From assembly GCA_002710685.1 (NCBI GenBank), contig PALD01000071.1, positions 248,001 to 312,000 on the forward strand: a DNA stretch of 64,000 nucleotides. The letters run 5' to 3'. Both the position numbers and the translations under genes were made by a program. Shown in pieces: positions 58,848 to 64,000 of the stretch. The notes beneath the pieces were generated by a model, which saw only the letters and a program-made list of their open reading frames with translations, did no database searches and had not been told where the DNA came from. The DNA is from Cytophagaceae bacterium (GTDB taxonomy: Bacteria; Bacteroidota; Bacteroidia; Flavobacteriales; Flavobacteriaceae). Every line of letters starts with the position of its first letter. Positions within the stretch are counted from its first letter, which is position 1.

Positions 58848-59801
58848 CTATTTCCTATCCAGTACCTTTTTAACGGCTTTCACTATGGCTTTATTATTAA
58901 GGCCATATTTTTCCATCAGCTCATCAGGGCTTCCGCTTTCGCCAAAGGTATCCTGTGTTGCAACAAACTCCTGTGGTGCGGGGTGCGATAGTGCAAGTTC
59001 TCTTGCGACGCTCTCTCCCAGGCCACCCAGATAGTTGTGTTCTTCGCAGGTAACCACACAACCTGTTTTCTTGACAGATGCGATAATGGCTTCTGCATCC
59101 AGGGGTTTTATGGTATGGATATTTATGATTTCTGAAGAAACACCATCCTTTTCAAGCTCCTCTGCGGCAAGTATTGCCTGCCATACAAGATGTCCTGTGG
59201 CAACGATGGTCACATCAGTACCTTCGGTAAGCTGTACTGCTTTTCCTATTTCAAACTTTTGGTCCTTTGGGGTAAAGTTTGCCACCTTGGGACGGCCAAA
59301 ACGCAGGTAAACAGGGCCTTCATGCTCAGCTATTGCCAGCGTTGCGGCTTTGGTCTGGTTGTAGTCACAGGTATTGATGACGGTCATTCCAGGAAGCATT
59401 TTCATCATGCCTATATCTTCCAGGATTTGGTGTGTTGCACCATCTTCACCTAGGGTTACCCCAGCGTGCGAGGCACATATTTTTACGTTTTTGCCGCTAT
59501 AGGCGACGCTTTGACGTATCTGGTCATATACACGGCCCGTGGCAAAGTTTGCAAAAGTGGTAGCATAGGGTATCTTGCCGCCTATGGTCATACCTGCGGC
59601 CATACCTATCATGTTAGCTTCTGCAATACCCACTTGAAAGAATCTTCCCGGATGCTTGTCAGCAAAATCGTTTAGTTTAAGAGAACCTGTAAGGTCTGCG
59701 CAAAGTGCAACAACATCCTTGTTGCTCTCGCCCAGCTCATCCATTCCTGCGCCAAATCCTGACCTCGTATCTACGTTCCCTTGATTTTCAAATTTTTTCA
59801 T
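58848..59801 (-). CDS. Transketolase, C-terminal subunit
   Basis: A 317-residue protein covering the pyrimidine-binding and C-terminal domains of transketolase. TRSGFGAGMDELGESNKDVV, GIAEANMIGMAAGMTIGG (Glu that activates the thiamine pyrophosphate), YATTFANFATGRVYDQIRQS, SHAGVTLGEDGATHQ and the C-terminal EEHNYLGGLGESVA fit. It must pair with the N-terminal subunit encoded 17 bases upstream to shift two-carbon units in the pentose phosphate pathway. The split form is common in Bacteroidota. Confidence 0.94.
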   Translation of the reverse strand: MKKFENQGNVDTRSGFGAGMDELGESNKDVVALCADLTGSLKLNDFADKHPGRFFQVGIAEANMIGMAAGMTIGGKIPYATTFANFATGRVYDQIRQSVAYSGKNVKICASHAGVTLGEDGATHQILEDIGMMKMLPGMTVINTCDYNQTKAATLAIAEHEGPVYLRFGRPKVANFTPKDQKFEIGKAVQLTEGTDVTIVATGHLVWQAILAAEELEKDGVSSEIINIHTIKPLDAEAIIASVKKTGCVVTCEEHNYLGGLGESVARELALSHPAPQEFVATQDTFGESGSPDELMEKYGLNNKAIVKAVKKVLDRK

Positions 59802-59818
59802 TTTTCTAGTTTGGTTTT

Positions 59819-60664
59819 TTAGTAATCTCCTAGGGTTACCGGGTTTTGTGCCAGTGCATCTTCCAGTTGTTCATCATTAGGTGCAGAGCCATGCCACTTG
59901 TGGTTGTTGAGCATATAGTCTACCCCATGGCCCATTGCACTGTGCAGCACGATACAGATGGGTTTTCCCCTACCTGTTCTTGACTTGGCTTCGTTAAGCG
60001 CCTCGATGATTTTTTCAAGGTTATTGCCCTCTTCAACCTCAATGACATCCCAGCCAAAAATGTTGAACTTAGCACCAATATCCCCAAAATCAAGGACCTC
60101 TTTTGTGGTTCCATCTATTTGTTGCCAGTTGCGGTCAACGGTAGAGATAAGGTTGTCCACGTTTTTTGCACCGGCATACATGATGGCTTCCCAGTTTTGA
60201 CCTTCTTGGAGCTCGCCATCACCATGTAGGCTATATATAATGTGTTTATCGCCATTGTGTTTTTTGGCCTCAGCGGCACCCAGGGCAACGCTCATGCCCT
60301 GACCCAGTGATCCTGATGCGATCCTGATGCCCGGCAAGCCTTCATGTGTGGTGGGGTGGCCTTGTAAGCGGCTGTTTAATTGTCTAAAGGTGCTTAATTC
60401 TTCAATAGGAAAGTATCCCGCGCGGGCAAGTACGCTGTACCATACCGGGGAGATGTGGCCATTGGAGAGGAAAAAGAGGTCCTCACCTGTTCCATCCATG
60501 TCAAAACCTTCTTTGCGGTCCATGACTTCAAAGTAGAGTGCAACCATGAATTCTGCACATCCCAGCGACCCTCCCGGGTGCCCAGATTGACAGGCGTGAA
60601 CCTGCCTGACTATATCCCTCCTGACCTGTGTCACCAGGTCTTCTAATTCTTTGATGTTTGGCAT
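59819..60664 (-). CDS. Transketolase, N-terminal subunit
   Basis: A 281-residue thiamine-pyrophosphate-binding half of transketolase. HACQSGHPGGSLGCAEFMVA, FFLSNGHISPVWYSVLA, GSLGQGMSVALGAA, and the TPP/metal motif HGDGELQEGQNWEAIMYAGA followed by DRNWQQIDG are intact; GHGVDYMLNNHKWHG matches the end of the domain. First gene of the two-gene transketolase operon. Substrates are those of the pentose phosphate pathway, consistent with rpe elsewhere in the window. Confidence 0.95.
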   Translation of the reverse strand: MPNIKELEDLVTQVRRDIVRQVHACQSGHPGGSLGCAEFMVALYFEVMDRKEGFDMDGTGEDLFFLSNGHISPVWYSVLARAGYFPIEELSTFRQLNSRLQGHPTTHEGLPGIRIASGSLGQGMSVALGAAEAKKHNGDKHIIYSLHGDGELQEGQNWEAIMYAGAKNVDNLISTVDRNWQQIDGTTKEVLDFGDIGAKFNIFGWDVIEVEEGNNLEKIIEALNEAKSRTGRGKPICIVLHSAMGHGVDYMLNNHKWHGSAPNDEQLEDALAQNPVTLGDY

Positions 60665-60785
60665 TTTGGTTTATTTACGTTTATGCCAAAAATACCCTTT
60701 TTTACTAGGGTTTCCAATCTATAAAGACGTTTTTGCCTTTATTTAATATTTTGTGTATAAGGCCCATGGTTAGTGCTGTTTTACC

Positions 60786-60802
60786 TTTGGCTTAAAGCCA
60801 AA
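60786..60802. repeat. 17-mer dispersed palindrome upstream of tgt
   Basis: TTTGGCTTAAAGCCAAA, the reverse complement of the copies at 20584 and 58124, in the divergent gap between transketolase and tgt. Confidence 0.8.
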
Positions 60803-60822
60803 TGAAATCTCGTATAATACAC

Positions 60823-60830
60823 TATCTTTG
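60823..60830 (+). promoter_or_regulatory. Candidate -7 box of tgt
   Basis: TATCTTTG followed by CCAGC, 18 bases before the ATG. No clear -33 element. Confidence 0.35.
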
Positions 60831-60848
60831 CCAGCTCTAAAGTGAAGC

Positions 60849-61979
60849 ATGCAATTTGACCTTTTAAAGACTGATGAGGCGACCTCGGCCAGGGCCGGAA
60901 CGATAACAACGGCTCATGGAACCATCGAGACCCCCATCTTTATGCCCGTGGGCACGGTGGCTACCGTTAAGGGCGTGCACCAGCGCGAACTGCGGGAGGA
61001 CATAAATCCTGATATCATCCTGGGAAATACATATCACCTGTTTTTAAAACCCGGTATAGAGATTCTTGAGAAAGCCGGGGGGTTGCATAAATTCATGAAC
61101 TGGGACCGCAACATCCTTACGGACAGTGGCGGCTATCAAGTGTATTCACTTTCTGGCACGCGCAAGATCAAGGAAGAAGGCGTAAAGTTTAAATCGCACA
61201 TTGATGGTTCGGCGCATGTTTTTTCGCCAGAGCGTGTCATGGAGATTCAGCGCACCATAGGTGCAGATATTATAATGGCCTTTGATGAGTGCACGCCATA
61301 CCCCTGTGATTATAATTATGCAAAACGCTCCATGCACATGACGCACAGGTGGCTGGACCGTTGCATCAATCATCTTGAGAAAGTGCCGGTGAAGTATGGT
61401 TTTGACCAGGCATTTTTTCCCATTGTTCAAGGAAGTACATATAAGGATTTGCGCAGGCAATCTGCTGATTATATTGCAAATGCAGGTGCGGTGGGCAATG
61501 CCATAGGGGGGCTTTCGGTAGGTGAACCTGCTGAAGAAATGTATGCGATGACCGAGGTTGTTACAGAAATACTCCCAGCAGATAAACCGCGTTATCTTAT
61601 GGGTGTGGGGACGCCTATCAATTTGCTTGAGAACGTAGCGCTGGGGATTGATATGTTTGACTGTGTGATGCCCACGCGCAATGGTCGCAACGGGATGCTT
61701 TTTACCGCCCATGGCACAATAAACATTAAGAACAAAAAATGGGAAGATGATTTTTCTCCACTTGACGAGATGGCAATCACCTGGGTGGATACCGAATATT
61801 CCAAGGCCTATGTAAAGCACCTTTTTTCGGTAAATGAATATCTTGGCAGGCAAATTGCTACCATTCATAACCTTGGATTTTACCTCTGGCTCATGCGAGA
61901 GGCTAGAAAGCAAATCCTTGCAGGTGATTTTAGAGCATGGAAAGAAAAAATGGTCAAACAAATGGACAAAAGACTCTAG
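60849..61979 (+). CDS. tgt: tRNA-guanine transglycosylase lacking zinc cysteines
   Basis: A 376-residue TIM-barrel enzyme exchanging G34 of Asp, Asn, His and Tyr tRNAs for preQ1. Active-site parts are intact: LTDSGGYQVYSLSG (Asp), GGLSVGEP, and FDCVMPTRNGRNG (nucleophile Asp). The zinc site of well-studied Tgt uses three Cys (CxCxxC) and one His; here the stretch LDEMAITWVDTEYSKAYVKH has no Cys, while the later His in ATIHNLGFY remains. I recall related flavobacterial Tgt proteins with the same change. Abuts the LptF/G gene. Confidence 0.95.
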   Translation: MQFDLLKTDEATSARAGTITTAHGTIETPIFMPVGTVATVKGVHQRELREDINPDIILGNTYHLFLKPGIEILEKAGGLHKFMNWDRNILTDSGGYQVYSLSGTRKIKEEGVKFKSHIDGSAHVFSPERVMEIQRTIGADIIMAFDECTPYPCDYNYAKRSMHMTHRWLDRCINHLEKVPVKYGFDQAFFPIVQGSTYKDLRRQSADYIANAGAVGNAIGGLSVGEPAEEMYAMTEVVTEILPADKPRYLMGVGTPINLLENVALGIDMFDCVMPTRNGRNGMLFTAHGTINIKNKKWEDDFSPLDEMAITWVDTEYSKAYVKHLFSVNEYLGRQIATIHNLGFYLWLMREARKQILAGDFRAWKEKMVKQMDKRL

Positions 61980-63056
61980 ATGAAGATTCTTGACTGGTAC
62001 ATACTCAAGCGGTACCTGGGGACCTTTACCATGATGCTTGTCTTGTTTATCCCCATCGGGATAACGGTGAACCTTGCCGAGAAGATTGATAAAATCCTGG
62101 CAAACGAGGTGCCGTTCGTAGAAGTTGCCATTTACTATCTCAACTTTACCATTTACTTTGCAAACCTGCTTTTTCCACTATTCTTGTTCCTTTCGGTAAT
62201 ATGGTTTACCTCAAAATTGGCAAACAACACAGAGGTGGTGGCCTTTTTGAGCAGTGGTGTTTCTTTTTACCGGTTTTTAAGACCATATATTATTGGGGCA
62301 TCCATTGTATGTATAGGGGCCTATATCATGGGTACATATCTGGCACCCAGCGCGAGCAAGGGTTTTAATGAGTTTACTTATGAGTATCTCAAGCATGGTA
62401 AGAAGGATAGGGAAACCTCTAATGTGTACCGGCAGATTAATGACAACGACTATATATATGTAAGCCGTTTTAACCCGTTGCGCAACATGGGGTCAAACTT
62501 TACCCTGGAGCATTTTGAAGATGACGTGCTCAAATACAAAATTCATGCGCGTAGCATTTTATACAATCCAGAAGATACCACATATACGCTCAACGCGTAT
62601 AAAAAAAGGATCGTGGGCAAGGAAGAAGACATACTGCAGAGCAAGTCAAAACTTGACACCACGTTCACCTTTGACCTAGAAGACCTTACCCCGGTAGAAT
62701 ATATTGCCGAAACGTTGACCACCCCCGCACTGCGCAACTTTATTGAGAAAGAGCGTGCCCGCGGTAGCTCAAATATCAATAGGTATGAGGTCGTGCTGCA
62801 CAAAAGGTACAGTTTGCCCGTGAGCGCATACATCCTTACCATCATCGCGGTTGCGGTTTCTGCCATGAAACGCCGTGGTGGTATGGGTATCAACCTTGCC
62901 TTTGGTATATCGCTGGCATTCATATTTATCTTTTTTGACAAGGTTTTTGGTACAATTTCAGAGCAATCCAGTTTTTCGCCCATAGTGGCCGTATGGTTGC
63001 CCAATATTCTTTTTGGCATACTCGCCGTCATCCTGCTCAACCGTGCAAAACGATAA
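61980..63056 (+). CDS. LptF/LptG-family permease
   Basis: A 358-residue inner-membrane subunit of the lipopolysaccharide exporter LptB2FG. Typical opening MKILDWYILKRYLGTFTMML, three N-terminal helices, a periplasmic beta-jellyroll-like middle (residues ~130-270) and three C-terminal helices (AYILTIIAVAVSAMKRRGGM, FDKVFGTISEQSSFSPIVAV). Begins at the base after the tgt stop codon, the conserved flavobacterial arrangement. Whether it is F or G cannot be decided from this gene alone. Confidence 0.93.
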   Translation: MKILDWYILKRYLGTFTMMLVLFIPIGITVNLAEKIDKILANEVPFVEVAIYYLNFTIYFANLLFPLFLFLSVIWFTSKLANNTEVVAFLSSGVSFYRFLRPYIIGASIVCIGAYIMGTYLAPSASKGFNEFTYEYLKHGKKDRETSNVYRQINDNDYIYVSRFNPLRNMGSNFTLEHFEDDVLKYKIHARSILYNPEDTTYTLNAYKKRIVGKEEDILQSKSKLDTTFTFDLEDLTPVEYIAETLTTPALRNFIEKERARGSSNINRYEVVLHKRYSLPVSAYILTIIAVAVSAMKRRGGMGINLAFGISLAFIFIFFDKVFGTISEQSSFSPIVAVWLPNILFGILAVILLNRAKR

Positions 63057-63948
63057 TCTCAAAAGTTACCTGCATTTTCACGTCATCGTCTTCATCTGGG
63101 GTTTTACCGCAGTGCTGGGCGCATTGATAAGCATAGGTGCCATCGCGCTGGTGTGGTACCGTATGTTGATAGCATCGGTGGTGATTTATGGCTATATCCG
63201 GTATAAGAAGATTTCGCTTAAAGCGAAAAAAAAGACCATATTTACCCTCTGTGTGGCCGGGATTCTCATTGCCTTGCACTGGCTGGCATTTTTTGGCGCG
63301 ATAAAGATTTCTAATGTGAGCATTACCCTGGCGATGATGAGCACGGGCGCATTTTTTACGAGTATCCTGGAGCCCATTTTTTATAAGCGTAAGGTGATAT
63401 GGTATGAAATAGCCTTTGGGTTGCTGGTGGTGTGTGGGCTATACATCATTTTTGAAGTGGAGACACGGTATACCGAGGGAATCATCGTGGCCCTCGTGGC
63501 AACATTGCTCTCATCTATTTTTACATTGATCAACGGTAAGGTGGCTCAAAAACACAACCCTACGATGATTTCTTTTTATGAGCTGGGCGCCGGGGTGGTG
63601 TTCATAACCATGTTTTTACTGGTCACCTCGGGTTTTAAAGATGGGTTTTTTAACCTCCCCATGATGGACTGGACGTATATTATTATCCTGGCAACGGGGT
63701 GTACGGCCTATGCCTTTATTGCCGCTGTAAAGGTGATGAAGCACCTCACCCCTTACACGGTTATGCTGACCACAAACCTGGAGCCGGTGTATGGGATTAT
63801 ATTGGCCTATTTGATATTGGGCGATTCAGAGCAGATGCAGCCCCAGTTTTACTATGGCGCTATTTTAATTTTGGCGACGGTTATTGCCAATGGGATCTTC
63901 AAGAACAAGAGGAGAAAACGCCCCATAGTCCCAAACGTCATAGAATAG
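63043..63948 (+). CDS. DMT-superfamily (EamA) transporter
   Basis: A 301-residue membrane protein with ten helices in two EamA repeats (HVIVFIWGFTAVLGALISIG ... LVWYRMLIASVVIY; then IIVALVATLLSSIFTLINGK ... LTTNLEPVYGIILAYLILGD). Start taken as the GTG at 63043, which overlaps the LptF/G gene by 14 bases; TTG at 63013 would add ten unlikely residues. DMT transporters export amino acids or other metabolites; substrate unknown. A perfect palindrome at 63212-63228 lies in a cytoplasmic loop. Confidence 0.9.
   Translation: MQNDNLKSYLHFHVIVFIWGFTAVLGALISIGAIALVWYRMLIASVVIYGYIRYKKISLKAKKKTIFTLCVAGILIALHWLAFFGAIKISNVSITLAMMSTGAFFTSILEPIFYKRKVIWYEIAFGLLVVCGLYIIFEVETRYTEGIIVALVATLLSSIFTLINGKVAQKHNPTMISFYELGAGVVFITMFLLVTSGFKDGFFNLPMMDWTYIIILATGCTAYAFIAAVKVMKHLTPYTVMLTTNLEPVYGIILAYLILGDSEQMQPQFYYGAILILATVIANGIFKNKRRKRPIVPNVIE
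63212..63228. repeat. Dispersed palindrome inside the DMT transporter gene
   Basis: TTTCGCTTAAAGCGAAA, 8-base arms plus central A; the C/G version of the 17-mer. Encodes ISLKAK in a lysine-rich loop. Confidence 0.75.
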
Positions 63949-64000
63949 ATTGATATGCTGATGTTTAGGTGTTAGTAAGTTTTGGGCCCTTTCCCATTGT

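Noticed and set aside
61146-61961. Long antisense open frame (271 codons) over tgt
   Set aside because: Shadow of tgt with no recognisable fold or start signal.

Overview
The window is a gene-dense chromosomal segment of a member of the Bacteroidota, most likely a marine Flavobacteriaceae. Evidence: type IX secretion (T9SS) parts (PorT, Plug/DUF5103) and T9SS type A substrates, a short primary sigma factor without region 1.1, TamL-like lipoprotein, DUF3078 and DUF3667 proteins, a complete Na+-translocating NQR operon, and -7 boxes of the TAnnTTTG type. I see no phage, insertion sequence, CRISPR array, rRNA or plasmid gene. No stretch longer than 300 bases lacks a gene; the longest gaps (about 230-280 bases: 8064-8289, 12123-12400, 35341-35567, 45192-45435, 50790-51034) hold terminators, promoters or nothing recognisable.

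Layout. 1-3466 (+): end of a DUF3078 barrel protein, a membrane protein, an alpha/beta hydrolase, an unknown protein and a Bax-inhibitor-like protein. 3536-19818 (-): a beta-propeller T9SS substrate coupled to a small lipoprotein and rpe, rpoD, the proCBA operon, pnp, rpsO, accD, fba, tamL. 19858-26684: trmH (+), porT and ubiE (-), trkA-trkH, ypdA and a fasciclin protein (+). 26737-35340: mostly minus-strand metabolism (cupin, aminotransferase, desaturase, pruA, apaG, DUF3667, plug) with rsmG on plus. 35568-43058 (+): nqrABCDEF, a small NQR-associated protein and apbE, which should flavinylate NqrB and NqrC. 43055-45191 (-): map, a NUMOD4/HNH protein and a methyltransferase. 45436-48752 (+): a T9SS lamin-tail protein followed by a PID-CTERM-like small protein. 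48799-50789: thioredoxin, an orphan CcoI-like N-terminal domain and a receiver-CRP fusion regulator. 51035-54939: a four-gene sugar cassette (TIM-barrel isomerase, GntR, DeoC-type aldolase, PfkB kinase) between tRNA-Leu(GAG) and tRNA-Lys(TTT). 55102-63948: aroK, a phosphoribosyltransferase, a TPMT-like methyltransferase, an S4 protein, an FKBP-like lipoprotein, a barrel protein, split transketolase, tgt, LptF/G and a DMT transporter.

Most unusual features: (1) a dispersed family of more than 20 short palindromes of the form TTTSGC-TTNN-GCSAAA or the 17-mer TTTGGCTTTAAGCCAAA, lying at gene ends and also inside coding sequences; (2) the tRNA-bounded sugar cassette with a GntR-type operator in front; (3) an orphan CcoI-like domain that has lost its CxxC, facing a receiver-CRP regulator, with matching TGA-N6-TCA boxes near both; (4) loss of zinc cysteines in AccD and Tgt.
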